This document shows, piece by piece, positions 1-8,587 of a stretch of 64,000 nt of DNA (the stretch's first letter is position 1; every line of letters begins with the position of its first letter). Under the pieces are notes generated by a model. That model saw only the letters and a list, made by a program, of their open reading frames with translations, searched no databases and was not told the DNA's origin. Made by a program: the position numbers and the translations under genes. This stretch comes from JASGCL01 sp965262775 (GTDB taxonomy: Bacteria; Pseudomonadota; Alphaproteobacteria; JASGCL01), in contig CBDHFT010000006.1 in NCBI GenBank assembly GCA_965262775.1, positions 248,001 through 312,000 on the forward strand, read 5' to 3'.

Positions 1-74
1 TAGGCGGCGGCGGCACTGAAAGTTTTTAACCGTGCCGCGGCCAAAATATACTCGATATCGCGAAAACTTATCAT
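1..74 (-). CDS. oxyR: LysR-family regulator, N-terminal fragment (probable OxyR), cut by window edge
   Basis: An ATG at position 74 opens a minus-strand frame that runs without a stop to the window edge and gives 24 residues starting MISFRDIEYILAAARLKTFS. This matches the start of the LysR-type winged-helix domain (an R-D-I/L-E-Y start, then a helix with an F-S-x-A-A core), and the R-D-x-E-Y beginning is typical of OxyR. The gene diverges from the catalase gene, and an OxyR-like operator lies in the 133-bp gap. A divergent oxyR/katA pair is a common arrangement, in which OxyR senses peroxide and activates the catalase. The identity rests on 24 residues plus context, so another LysR regulator remains possible. 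Confidence 0.7.
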   Translation of the reverse strand, partial: MISFRDIEYILAAARLKTFSAAAA

Positions 75-91
75 ACGGGTGTCTTCTATCT

Positions 92-128
92 ATAGGTTTT
101 TCCTATAATAACCATAAAAAGATAGTAA
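92..128. promoter_or_regulatory. Candidate OxyR-type operator between oxyR and katA
   Basis: Positions 92-106 read ATAG-N7-CTAT, the half-site of the known OxyR consensus (two ATAG-N7-CTAT boxes spaced by 7 bp). A weaker second box begins exactly 7 bp later at 114 (ATAA, poor right arm). CTATCT at 87-92 and AGATAG at 120-125 form a further inverted repeat. A possible katA promoter lies just downstream: TTGTTT at 141-146 and TTAGAA at 164-169 with a 17-bp spacer. The repeats are visible in the sequence; OxyR binding is inferred. Confidence 0.5.
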
Positions 129-207
129 TGGCAAGTTGCTTTGTTTTGGGTTATGAATTTTTCTTAGAAAATCTAACAACTCTTACTTTCTTTAAAGGGG
201 AACAAAC

Positions 208-1656
208 ATGAGTAAAAAAACCTTAACCACCACGGCGGGTCGCCCCATTGCGGATAATCAAAATTCGCTGACGGCGGGCAAACGCGGTCCTGTACTTCTG
301 CAAGACGTGCATTTAATAGAAAAATTAGCCCATCAAAACCGCGAGCGTATTCCCGAACGCGTGGTGCATGCCAAGGGTTGGGGCGCCTATGGCACCCTCA
401 CCATTACCCACGATATTAGCAAATACAGCAAAGCCAAATTATTTGAAAAGGTGGGTAAAAAAACCGACCTGCTATTGCGATTCTCCACCGTGGCTGGCGA
501 ATTGGGTGCGGCCGATGCCGAACGCGATGTTCGCGGTTTCGCGCTTAAGCTTTATACCGATGAAGGCAATTGGGATATTGTTGGCAACAACACACCTGTG
601 TTTTTCATTCGCGACCCGTTAAAATTTCCTGATTTTATCCATACGCAAAAACGCCACCCCAAAAGCAACCTGCGTAGCCCGATAGCTATGTGGGATTTTT
701 GGTCGCAAAGCCCCGAATCATTGCATCAAATAACCATTTTGATGAGCGACCGTGGTTTGCCAACCGACGTGCGCCATATTAACGGTTATGGCTCCCATAC
801 CTTTAGCTTCATCAGCCCGAAGAACGAACGTTTTTGGGTGAAGTTTCATTTCAAAACCCAACAGGGTCATCGCCATTGGACAAACGCCGAAGCCGAAAAA
901 ATTGTCGGCAAAACGCGCGAATCCACCCAAGAAGACCTGTTTGGTGCGATAGAACGTGGCGAATTCCCCAAGTGGAAAGTTCAGGTTCAAATCATGCCCG
1001 AAACCGATGCAGAAAAAACCTCTTACAATCCATTCGACCTGACCAAGGTTTGGCCCCATGCGGATTATCCTTTGCATGATGTGGGTATTATGGAATTGAA
1101 TCGCAATCCTGAAAATTATTTTTCAGAAATTGAAAATGCGGCTTTTTCACCATCGAACATCATTCCTGGCATTGGCTTTTCGCCCGATAAAATGTTGCAA
1201 GCGCGTATTTTTTCTTACGCCGATGCTCATCGCTATCGTTTAGGAACGCATTATGAATCCTTGCCCGTTAATCGTCCAAAATGCCCCGTGCATCATTATC
1301 ACAAAGATGGTCCCATGCGGTTTTTTGAAAACGCCAGCGGCAACACCGATGCCTATTACGAACCCAACATGTATGCCGATGCTGCCAAGCAAGATGAAAG
1401 GTATAAAGAACCACCATTAAAAATTAATGGCGATGCCGATCATTACAATCACCGCGAAGGCAACGATGATTACACCCAGCCAGGCAATTTGTTCCGTTTG
1501 TTTAACGCCGAACAAAAGCAACGTTTGTTTGACAATATTGCCGCCGCCATGCAAGGCGTGCCGCAAAATATAGTCGATAAACAATTGGCGCATTTTGACA
1601 AAGCCGACCCCGCCTATGGCAAAGGCGTGAGGGAAGCCCTTGCAAAAAGCAAGTAA
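208..1656 (+). CDS. katA: Monofunctional heme catalase
   Basis: Converts hydrogen peroxide to water and oxygen, presumably in the cytoplasm since no signal peptide is seen. At 482 residues it is the size of the small-subunit heme catalases. The distal catalytic His is at about residue 54 (RVVHAKGWGA), the distal Asn at about 127 (VGNNTPVFFIRDP), and the proximal heme-ligand Tyr at about 337 in the RIFSYADAHR motif. The start is supported by AAAGGGG about 10 bp upstream. It is a single-gene unit ending in a strong terminator, and is probably controlled by the divergent OxyR-type regulator. The only reservation is the exact catalase clade. Confidence 0.97.
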   Translation: MSKKTLTTTAGRPIADNQNSLTAGKRGPVLLQDVHLIEKLAHQNRERIPERVVHAKGWGAYGTLTITHDISKYSKAKLFEKVGKKTDLLLRFSTVAGELGAADAERDVRGFALKLYTDEGNWDIVGNNTPVFFIRDPLKFPDFIHTQKRHPKSNLRSPIAMWDFWSQSPESLHQITILMSDRGLPTDVRHINGYGSHTFSFISPKNERFWVKFHFKTQQGHRHWTNAEAEKIVGKTRESTQEDLFGAIERGEFPKWKVQVQIMPETDAEKTSYNPFDLTKVWPHADYPLHDVGIMELNRNPENYFSEIENAAFSPSNIIPGIGFSPDKMLQARIFSYADAHRYRLGTHYESLPVNRPKCPVHHYHKDGPMRFFENASGNTDAYYEPNMYADAAKQDERYKEPPLKINGDADHYNHREGNDDYTQPGNLFRLFNAEQKQRLFDNIAAAMQGVPQNIVDKQLAHFDKADPAYGKGVREALAKSK

Positions 1657-1680
1657 ATTAATAATTACTTATTAAAAGAG

Positions 1681-1713
1681 GGGGGGAGGCAAAATTGCCT
1701 CCCCCTTTTTTTT
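1681..1713 (+). terminator. Rho-independent terminator after katA
   Basis: GGGGGAGGCAA at 1682-1692 pairs with TTGCCTCCCCC at 1695-1705 and is followed directly by eight T residues. This is a textbook intrinsic terminator closing the katA transcript. Confidence 0.95.
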
Positions 1714-1841
1714 AAAAAAAATACCACAGTCAAAAAACTTACCACGAACTGTGCGATAGCCAAGCGCTTAATAATAAGAAATAATTTCGGGATGGTATTT
1801 TTGGCGAACAGTGGTATCTAAAAAGATAGCAGGACACGATT

Positions 1842-4097
1842 GTGCCATTGATGAATTCAAGACATGTTAAGTTAGCGGTAATAGGGTTGGTGCTGGGGTG
1901 CCTTGCTTTTTCTTATGCAGATTATATATTTGCGCAAAATAATGTTGCGGTAGAAAAGAAAGTTATCAACCAAGATAAAAAAAAGAAACAGGCGCAAACC
2001 AAAAGCACCAGCAACCAAGCCACCAGCAACAAAAATAATAAAGCAGCCAACCGCAAAGCTGTAGAAAGCAAATATCCAAAGAAAAAAGGTCAAGGTGATG
2101 CCAAAAGCAAATCAAAGCAAATACTCCAGCAAGCCCCGAATCAAAAAAACAATTTATCCCCCAGCCGCAGCGTTAATGATAGCGTGAGCAAACAACCTGT
2201 CGCACCAAAAAATACCAAGCGACGGAGCAAGGCAACCCCCACCAACGGCAAGGCAAAAAATACTACGCCGCAGGGAAGGACGCTCGTTGATAATAAAAAA
2301 TCTCTTTCAGCACCCGCCGATAATAAAAAATCTTCTTCCGCTCCCACCTCCGCTCCCGCCCTTGTCACCCAGCCGAATTCCGCGCCGCAAAATAACCCTC
2401 AGTCCCCGACCAACCTGAATAAATCGGCAGGCAAACCGTCTGTTAAAAGCCCCAATAAAAACGCGGCTAAAAATCGTGATAAAAATAAATCTAAGGTAAC
2501 GTCGTCCGCACCCCCTTCAAAAAATAACATCGCCACGCCTGACGGCGGAAAGATGAAGCAAGTAGCACCCGCCATTTCAGGCGCGGTGATAACAGCCACG
2601 GGCCAGGGCTTGGTTGCCGATCCGCCTGTTGCGGCTTTGAAAAAAATTGTTATAGAAAATACGCCGTCGAAAGACAAAAGCAGCGGCGTAAATAACGATG
2701 GGGCAAAAATAATACTAACCTTTGATAATCCTATTGCTTACAGGGTTTTCACCCTGGATAACCCAGCAAGAATAGCCATAGACATGGCGGGAAAAGTTTC
2801 GGCGAATAATGTGGCGATGCCCAATAATTTATGGATAAAAAAATATCGGTTGGTAAGCCAAGATGTCGAGGCAAGCCGCGCGGGGTTAAGCCGTTTGGTG
2901 TTGGATATGAACGCGCCCGTGCAGGTGAGTGATTTGTCGCAGAGCATGCCAGCAAGCGAAAATAAATTAGATATGCCCGCCGTCATGGCTATCAATGTTT
3001 CAATTAACCGCAGTAAAAAAATGGCGGTATTTAAAAAAGAATCGCAAAATTGGGCGGCCGCCACCAAGCAAAAAAAATCACCAACTGTATCGAAAGATGC
3101 CATTGCTGGCTTGATAACCAAACATGACCAAGCGCCATCTTCGACTCGTCAACAAATTGATTCGTTGATAGGGAGGAGCGATGGCAACCTAACCGCCAGC
3201 CAAAGCAAGGTTAATCAAAATACCACAGCGAATAAAAAACTACTCAATGAGATAATTAAAAATAATAGCGATGAGCGAGGCAAGGGACGGGTAGAAAGAA
3301 TCGCCGAAGGTTCTCCCCCAGGTTCGGAGCAAGCCTCCGTGCCAGTTTCTATCCAACCCCTTGGTAAGAACAATTCCCAAAATCTTGAGCGCGCCATAAA
3401 ACCATTGATAGCTATTGATGCGGGGCACGGCGGAGTCGACAGCGGCGCCATTGGATTGCGCGGCACGGTGGAGGCGTTGGTCAATTTGGCGGCGGCCAAG
3501 CAAGTTGCCAAGACGTTAGAAGAATCGGGGCGGTATCGCGTTTTTTTAACGCGCAAAGGGGATTATTTTATTCCGCTGCGCGAACGTTACCGCTTGGCGG
3601 AAAAGGCCAAGGCCGACTTTTTTATTTCTATCCACACCGATTCTTTTCCTGACTCCAATGTGTTGGGTGCAAGTATTTATACCCTGTCCGATGTGGCGTC
3701 TGACAAAGAAACGGCGCGCCTTGCCGAAAAAGAAAATAAGTCGGACAATTATGCTTCTTTTTTCGAACGGGGGTTGCCGTTTGATGCACGTATTATTTTG
3801 TTGGGCCTAGGGCAGCGGCAGAAAGACATTCAATCAAACATATTCGCTAATTTGGTGGCAAAAAAATTTCCGCCTACCGTGCCTTTTTTAAAAAGCAAGC
3901 CCCACCGTTTCGCGGCCTTTACGGTGATGAAGTCTATCATCATGCCGTCGGTATTATTTGAAATGGGTTTTATTTCTAGCGAACAACAAGAACGCCAAAT
4001 TGTTTCACCCGAATTCCGCGCCAATGTTGCGCGTTGTATGTTGCGGGCATTTGATGAATATTTTTATGATATAAAAATGAAAAAGGGCTGTTCGTAA
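1842..4097 (+). CDS. amiC: N-acetylmuramoyl-L-alanine amidase (AMIN + Amidase_3)
   Basis: A periplasmic zinc hydrolase that cleaves the amide between MurNAc and the peptide stem, as in daughter-cell separation. It has an N-terminal hydrophobic segment (about residues 8-30), then a long Lys/Asn/Ser/Pro low-complexity stretch (about 30-265), an AMIN-type domain (about 268-395), a second linker, and the catalytic domain from about 521 to 745. Zinc-site residues are visible: AGHGG at about 529, the Glu of GTVEALVN, SIHTD, and the catalytic Glu in FEMGF near the end. I chose the GTG start at 1842 because AGGA lies 7 bp upstream; the ATG three codons later is badly spaced. At 751 residues it is far longer than E. 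coli AmiC (about 417), owing to the linker. Confidence 0.92.
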   Translation: MPLMNSRHVKLAVIGLVLGCLAFSYADYIFAQNNVAVEKKVINQDKKKKQAQTKSTSNQATSNKNNKAANRKAVESKYPKKKGQGDAKSKSKQILQQAPNQKNNLSPSRSVNDSVSKQPVAPKNTKRRSKATPTNGKAKNTTPQGRTLVDNKKSLSAPADNKKSSSAPTSAPALVTQPNSAPQNNPQSPTNLNKSAGKPSVKSPNKNAAKNRDKNKSKVTSSAPPSKNNIATPDGGKMKQVAPAISGAVITATGQGLVADPPVAALKKIVIENTPSKDKSSGVNNDGAKIILTFDNPIAYRVFTLDNPARIAIDMAGKVSANNVAMPNNLWIKKYRLVSQDVEASRAGLSRLVLDMNAPVQVSDLSQSMPASENKLDMPAVMAINVSINRSKKMAVFKKESQNWAAATKQKKSPTVSKDAIAGLITKHDQAPSSTRQQIDSLIGRSDGNLTASQSKVNQNTTANKKLLNEIIKNNSDERGKGRVERIAEGSPPGSEQASVPVSIQPLGKNNSQNLERAIKPLIAIDAGHGGVDSGAIGLRGTVEALVNLAAAKQVAKTLEESGRYRVFLTRKGDYFIPLRERYRLAEKAKADFFISIHTDSFPDSNVLGASIYTLSDVASDKETARLAEKENKSDNYASFFERGLPFDARIILLGLGQRQKDIQSNIFANLVAKKFPPTVPFLKSKPHRFAAFTVMKSIIMPSVLFEMGFISSEQQERQIVSPEFRANVARCMLRAFDEYFYDIKMKKGCS

Positions 4098-4134
4098 GGG
4101 TTGTTTCTAAAACCTTATTAAATAAAAAATAAGC

Positions 4135-4162
4135 TTGCAGAAAAATGCGGTTAGCGTATAAT
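4135..4162 (+). promoter_or_regulatory. Sigma70-type promoter for the polyamine-type ABC operon
   Basis: TTGCAG at 4135-4140 and a perfect TATAAT at 4157-4162 are separated by 16 bp. The start codon of the binding-protein gene is 85 bp downstream. Confidence 0.7.
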
Positions 4163-4246
4163 TATTAAAATATTAACGGGACAGCGGGAATGGTTTCTGT
4201 TGGTTAACGTTGATACATTTTTTGTATTTCTGAAAGGATACCAACA

Positions 4247-5422
4247 ATGAAAAAACAAAATTATTTTAATCCATTGGCTAAGAAGGTCACTTCGACAATG
4301 GTTGCATCAGGCGTGGCTTTGGCCAGCATGTTGTCACCCGTTGCCTCGGCCTACGCCGCCAGTAAAGAGGTTAAAATTGTTGCTTGGCCAGGTTATATCG
4401 AACGTGGCGCAAGTGACAAAGCATACGATTGGGTAACTGGTTTTGAAAAAGAAACGGGTTGCAAAGTAACGGTGAAAACGGCTGGCACATCAGACGAAAT
4501 GGTCAGCCTTATGAATCAAGGCGGATTTGACTTGGTAACTGCATCGGGCGACGCCTCGGTCAGGCTTATCAAGGGCGGCATGGTTCAACCCATCGATATT
4601 AGCAAAATTGCTAATTATTCCAAAGTTGATAGCCGTTTGCAAAATGCCGCATGGCATAAGCTTGATGGCAAACATTATGGCGTCCCCTATCAATGGGGTC
4701 CCAATGGATTGCTCTATAACACCAATGTTTTCAAAAAAGCCCCAACCAGCTGGTCGGTGGTGTTTGAAGAACAAAACTTCCCCGATGGCAAAAGCAACAA
4801 GGGTCGGGTGCAAGCCTACGACGGCGCAATTTATATTGCTGACGCTGCTCTTTACCTAAAAAAGAAAGAACCTTCTTTGGGTATTAAGGATCCTTATCAA
4901 TTGAATGAAAAGCAATATGCGGCCGCGGTGGCTTTGTTGAAAAAACAACGCTCCTTGGTTGGTCGTTATTGGCATGATGCAGCGGTGCAAATCGATGATT
5001 TCAAGAACGAAGGCGTTGTAGCCAGCTCTTCTTGGTCTTATCAAGCCAATGCTTTGATGGCTGACAAACGCCCTGTGGCTTATGTTGTTCCCAAAGAGGG
5101 GGCAACGGGCTGGGCCGACACCACCATGATGCATAGCAAATCAAAAAATGTTGATTGCGCCTATGCTTGGTTAAATCATTCTATCGACGCCAAGGTCCAA
5201 GGTGACGTGGCGGCGTGGTTTGGTTCGGTGCCCGCGGTTCCCGCGGCTTGCAAAGGCAATGAATTGCTGGGCAAGGCTGGTTGCGAAGCCAACGGCAGCA
5301 AATTGTTTGGCAAAATTGCCTTTTGGAAAACGCCGATCGCCGAATGCGGTGGAGCGGAACCCTGCGTTCCCTACAGCCGTTGGGTGAAGGATGTTATTGC
5401 TATCCAAGGCTCAGGCAAATAA
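4247..5422 (+). CDS. potD: Spermidine/putrescine-type ABC transporter substrate-binding protein
   Basis: Periplasmic receptor that delivers substrate to the PotABC-like transporter encoded downstream. It is 391 residues with a long signal peptide (about 1-38, cleavage near AYA-ASK) and a mature start KEVKIVAWPGYIE typical of the PotD/PotF family. The motif WGPNGLLYNT and the C-terminal pair of cysteine-containing segments (about 335-380) belong to the mature domain; the four clustered cysteines may form disulfides. AAAGGA sits 8 bp before the ATG. Substrate is inferred from the family; a related organic cation or opine-like ligand is possible. Confidence 0.87.
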   Translation: MKKQNYFNPLAKKVTSTMVASGVALASMLSPVASAYAASKEVKIVAWPGYIERGASDKAYDWVTGFEKETGCKVTVKTAGTSDEMVSLMNQGGFDLVTASGDASVRLIKGGMVQPIDISKIANYSKVDSRLQNAAWHKLDGKHYGVPYQWGPNGLLYNTNVFKKAPTSWSVVFEEQNFPDGKSNKGRVQAYDGAIYIADAALYLKKKEPSLGIKDPYQLNEKQYAAAVALLKKQRSLVGRYWHDAAVQIDDFKNEGVVASSSWSYQANALMADKRPVAYVVPKEGATGWADTTMMHSKSKNVDCAYAWLNHSIDAKVQGDVAAWFGSVPAVPAACKGNELLGKAGCEANGSKLFGKIAFWKTPIAECGGAEPCVPYSRWVKDVIAIQGSGK

Positions 5423-5473
5423 TATGTAAAGATTAATCGTTAAGATTAATTATTTTCTTATATAAAAAATGAT

Positions 5474-5515
5474 AAGGGGGTGGAATTATTTATTAATTCT
5501 GCCCCCTTTCTTTTT
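5474..5515 (+). terminator. Intrinsic terminator between the binding-protein gene and potA
   Basis: AAGGGGG-TG-GAATTA pairs with TAATTC-TG-CCCCCTT through two G-U wobbles, followed by a T-rich run (TTTCTTTTT). It sits inside the transporter locus, so it probably makes the binding protein more abundant than the membrane components through partial read-through. Confidence 0.85.
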
Positions 5516-5606
5516 ATAAATCTTGCGCCATTTGCTACCAATCACATAGCAACAAACAAATCGAGAATAAGTTTTACTTTTTATTTATTTGTGATAATGA
5601 ATTTTT

Positions 5607-6641
5607 ATGGTTAAGAATGCGATAGAATTTGTCGGGGTGGGGAAGGACTACCAAACCAACAAGGGGATTTTTCATGCCCTGTCCGACCTCAACCTTGAAA
5701 TTAGGCAAGGGGAATTTTTCGCCCTCCTGGGCCCGTCGGGCTCGGGTAAAACCACCAGCCTGCGTTTGCTGGGTGGATTCGAACCGCCAAGTTACGGCGC
5801 GATAAAATTATTTGGTCAGGCAACCGAACATCTGCCGCCATTCGAACGCCCCATCGCCACGGTGTTCCAAGATTACGCTTTGTTTAATCATTTCAGCATT
5901 ATCGACAATGTTGCCTATGGCATGATGGTGCGCGGCGTTGATAAGCAAAAACGTTACGCCGCGGCGCGCGAGATGTTGTCGATGGTGCAATTAAGCGGGA
6001 TGGAGGATAGAAAGCCCAGCGCCCTATCGGGTGGGCAACGGCAACGGGTGTCGCTGGCGCGCGCGTTGCTGACCCAACCTAAAATATTATTGTTAGACGA
6101 GCCCCTGTCGGCGCTTGATTTAAAATTACGCGAAGAAATGCGCGTTGAATTAAAAAATTTGCAGAAAACACTTGGCATCAATTTTGTTTACGTCACCCAC
6201 GACCAGGGGGAGGCACTGGCCATGGCCGACCGTATTGCCATATTTAACCAAGGGCGGTTGGAGCAGGTCGGCACCCCGCTGGAAATTTATGAAACCCCTG
6301 GGTCATTGTTCGTTGCTGAATTTGTCGGCCGCGCCAATTTGTTAACCCCTGATGTAGCAAAAGACATTGGCTTGCCCGCGCAATGGCACGCGGTGCGCGG
6401 CGAAAAAATTACCATAGCAAAACAAAAAAAATCCACGGGCCTGTCGCTGGCGGCGAAGGTGGTTGACCAGCAATACCAAGGATCAAGTTGGCATTTTGAA
6501 TTAAGCCTGGACCATGCGGGGGCGGGTAAGCATAAAATGTTTTTGGTGATAGCACCCAGTGGGCAAGAACCAACGGTAAAAAAGGGCGAGAAGGTTTATC
6601 TGGCATTTGATAAATCCTCGACCCACCCGCTAAAAAAATAA
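5607..6641 (+). CDS. potA: Polyamine-type ABC transporter ATP-binding protein
   Basis: The ATPase that energises import through the two permeases encoded next. It has 344 residues: Walker A GPSGSGKTT at 42-50, the signature LSGGQRQRVSLARAL at about 140, Walker B ILLLDEPLSALD at about 161, the switch His in YVTHDQGEA, and a C-terminal TOBE-type regulatory region (about 250-344). This layout matches PotA/PotG. No clear Shine-Dalgarno precedes the ATG at 5607, and the gene follows a terminator 184 bp after the binding-protein gene. It is probably reached by read-through, as no strong promoter was seen in the gap. Confidence 0.92.
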   Translation: MVKNAIEFVGVGKDYQTNKGIFHALSDLNLEIRQGEFFALLGPSGSGKTTSLRLLGGFEPPSYGAIKLFGQATEHLPPFERPIATVFQDYALFNHFSIIDNVAYGMMVRGVDKQKRYAAAREMLSMVQLSGMEDRKPSALSGGQRQRVSLARALLTQPKILLLDEPLSALDLKLREEMRVELKNLQKTLGINFVYVTHDQGEALAMADRIAIFNQGRLEQVGTPLEIYETPGSLFVAEFVGRANLLTPDVAKDIGLPAQWHAVRGEKITIAKQKKSTGLSLAAKVVDQQYQGSSWHFELSLDHAGAGKHKMFLVIAPSGQEPTVKKGEKVYLAFDKSSTHPLKK

Positions 6642-6665
6642 TCGGCAACAACAAAGGGTGCGGCG

Positions 6666-7592
6666 ATGAGGCAATCAACAACAGGTTTTTTAAAAATTTT
6701 TTATCGTAAGGTTTATGAAAATCCGCGCTGGGTGCCGCTGATGCTGTTGGCGATACCCTTGTCATGGTTTTTGTTGGGGTATGTTGGTTCGTTGGTTAAT
6801 TTGCTGATTAATAGTTTCTACGCCATTGATGAATTTTCGGGCGTGTTGATAAAAAAATTTACGCTAAAAACCTACGCGGAGATTTTTCAATTAAGCAACC
6901 TACAAATTATTATTCGCTCGGTAACCATGGCAACTTGCGTTACCTTGCTATCTATTATCATTGCCATGCCGCTTTCTTGGTTTATTGCGCGTCATGCCTC
7001 GCCGCGGGCGCGGGCGTTGCTTTACCTTGGTATCATGTTGCCTTTATGGTCCAGTTACCTGGTGCGGGTTTATGCCTGGAAATTAATTTTGTCGAAGGAA
7101 GGAGTCTTGACCTATGTTTTTAATAAGCTTGGTTTATCTAGCCTGCTTGATTTTATCCTCTCTCTCCCCGTGGTCGGCGGTCCGTCTTTGTCTTTCAGTT
7201 TGTTGGGCACCTTCATTGTTTTTGTTTATTTGTGGCTGCCTTATATGATACTGCCCATGCTAGCCAGTTTTGACAGGGTGGGAAAATCGTTGCAGGAAGC
7301 CTCGGGCGATTTGGGCGCCACGCCCAGCCAAACTTTTCGCTATGTCGTCCTGCCCCAGGCGGTGCCTGGTATTGCCGCGGGTTCGATATTTACTTTTGCT
7401 CTGACCTTGGGGGATTATATCACCCCCAGCATCATCGGCTCCTCGCGCGTTTTTATTGGGCAAGCGGTGTATAGTTATCAGGGCGTGGCGGGTAATTTGC
7501 CATTGGCCGCGGTGTTTTCAATCGCGCCCATTTTGATTATGGCGGTTTATTTAATGTTGGCTGGCCGTTTGGGGGCGTTTCGCGCTTTATAA
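6666..7592 (+). CDS. potB: Polyamine-type ABC transporter permease, PotB/PotH type
   Basis: An inner-membrane permease of 308 residues with about six transmembrane segments; the first starts at about residue 22. The cytoplasmic EAA loop that contacts the ATPase is clear: EASGDLGATPSQTFRYVVLP followed by a Pro/Gly-rich start of the next helix (about 212-235). It lies 24 bp after potA and 33 bp before the second permease gene, so the three are cotranscribed. The longer N-terminus (first helix preceded by YRKVYENPRW) is what usually distinguishes the PotB/PotH partner from PotC/PotI. Confidence 0.9.
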   Translation: MRQSTTGFLKIFYRKVYENPRWVPLMLLAIPLSWFLLGYVGSLVNLLINSFYAIDEFSGVLIKKFTLKTYAEIFQLSNLQIIIRSVTMATCVTLLSIIIAMPLSWFIARHASPRARALLYLGIMLPLWSSYLVRVYAWKLILSKEGVLTYVFNKLGLSSLLDFILSLPVVGGPSLSFSLLGTFIVFVYLWLPYMILPMLASFDRVGKSLQEASGDLGATPSQTFRYVVLPQAVPGIAAGSIFTFALTLGDYITPSIIGSSRVFIGQAVYSYQGVAGNLPLAAVFSIAPILIMAVYLMLAGRLGAFRAL

Positions 7593-7625
7593 AAAATGAT
7601 AAATAAATATTAAAAATAACAAATT

Positions 7626-8432
7626 ATGAAATCCTTAACCATCCACAATTATAACAAACCCCATTGGGTAACGCGCGCTGGCCTGTGGTTTGCGCTGTTG
7701 TTTTTATACCTGCCTATCGGTTTGATATTTCTTTATGGGTTTTCAACCGATGAAACCACCTATCAATTTCCCTTACCTGGTTTTACCCTGAAATGGTTTC
7801 ATATTGCTTTTTTTGAGAGACCTGACATCATTGCCGCTATTTCGCTGTCGGTGCAGGTAGCCTTGATAGCCACCGCTTTCGCCCTGGTGTTTGGCACCTT
7901 GACCGCCATGGCCTTGGCGCGCCACAATTTTATCGGAAAAAATATTTTAAGCCTGTGGTTATTATTGCCCATCGCCCTGCCTGGCATTATCACGGGCATG
8001 GCGTTGCGGGCTAGTTTTTATACTTTCGATATTCCCTATAGTTTTTGGACGCTGGTGCTGGGGCATGCAACATTTTGCATGGTGGTGGTGCATAATAATG
8101 CCATCGCGCGATTGCGGCGATTGTCGCCAAACATGGTGGAGGCTTCGCTAGACCTCGGCGCAAATTATTGGCAAAGTTTTCGCTATATTATTTTGCCCAA
8201 TTTGGGAACGGCGATGTTGGCGGGGGGCATGTTATCTTTCGCCCTTTCGTTTGATGAAGTTATCGTCACCACCTTTACCGCGGGGCAACAAACTACCCTG
8301 CCTATTTGGATGTTGGATCAATTGTTGCGCCCACGCCAACGCCCCGTCACCAACATCGTCGCTATGATGATAGTGCTGATAACTTTTATTCCGATATTAA
8401 TATCCTACAGGCTGACCCGCGAGGAAAAGTAA
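7626..8432 (+). CDS. potC: Polyamine-type ABC transporter permease, PotC/PotI type
   Basis: Second permease of the heterodimeric channel, 268 residues with about six transmembrane segments. The EAA loop reads EASLDLGANYWQSFRYIILP (about 176-195), and the segment ALSFDEVIVTTF is typical of PotC/PotI, where the equivalent motif is SxDDxxxxxF. It is the last gene of the transporter operon. The gap after it (8433-8587) contains no recognisable terminator. Confidence 0.9.
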   Translation: MKSLTIHNYNKPHWVTRAGLWFALLFLYLPIGLIFLYGFSTDETTYQFPLPGFTLKWFHIAFFERPDIIAAISLSVQVALIATAFALVFGTLTAMALARHNFIGKNILSLWLLLPIALPGIITGMALRASFYTFDIPYSFWTLVLGHATFCMVVVHNNAIARLRRLSPNMVEASLDLGANYWQSFRYIILPNLGTAMLAGGMLSFALSFDEVIVTTFTAGQQTTLPIWMLDQLLRPRQRPVTNIVAMMIVLITFIPILISYRLTREEK

Positions 8433-8587
8433 ATGAATACTTGATTGAAATCTCTTGCTTACTATGGTATTCGAGAGCGTTGAATCATTGTAACAATATT
8501 TTCGCAATTACTCTCTACCGCTAATTGCATCGCCTTTCTTATTTCAAAAAAACGCCTCGCCTTTATCACTTAAAAAAAAATATTATC

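Noticed and set aside
8306..8524. A 72-codon frame at the end of potC
   Set aside because: It overlaps potC in another frame and has no ribosome binding site or recognisable sequence.
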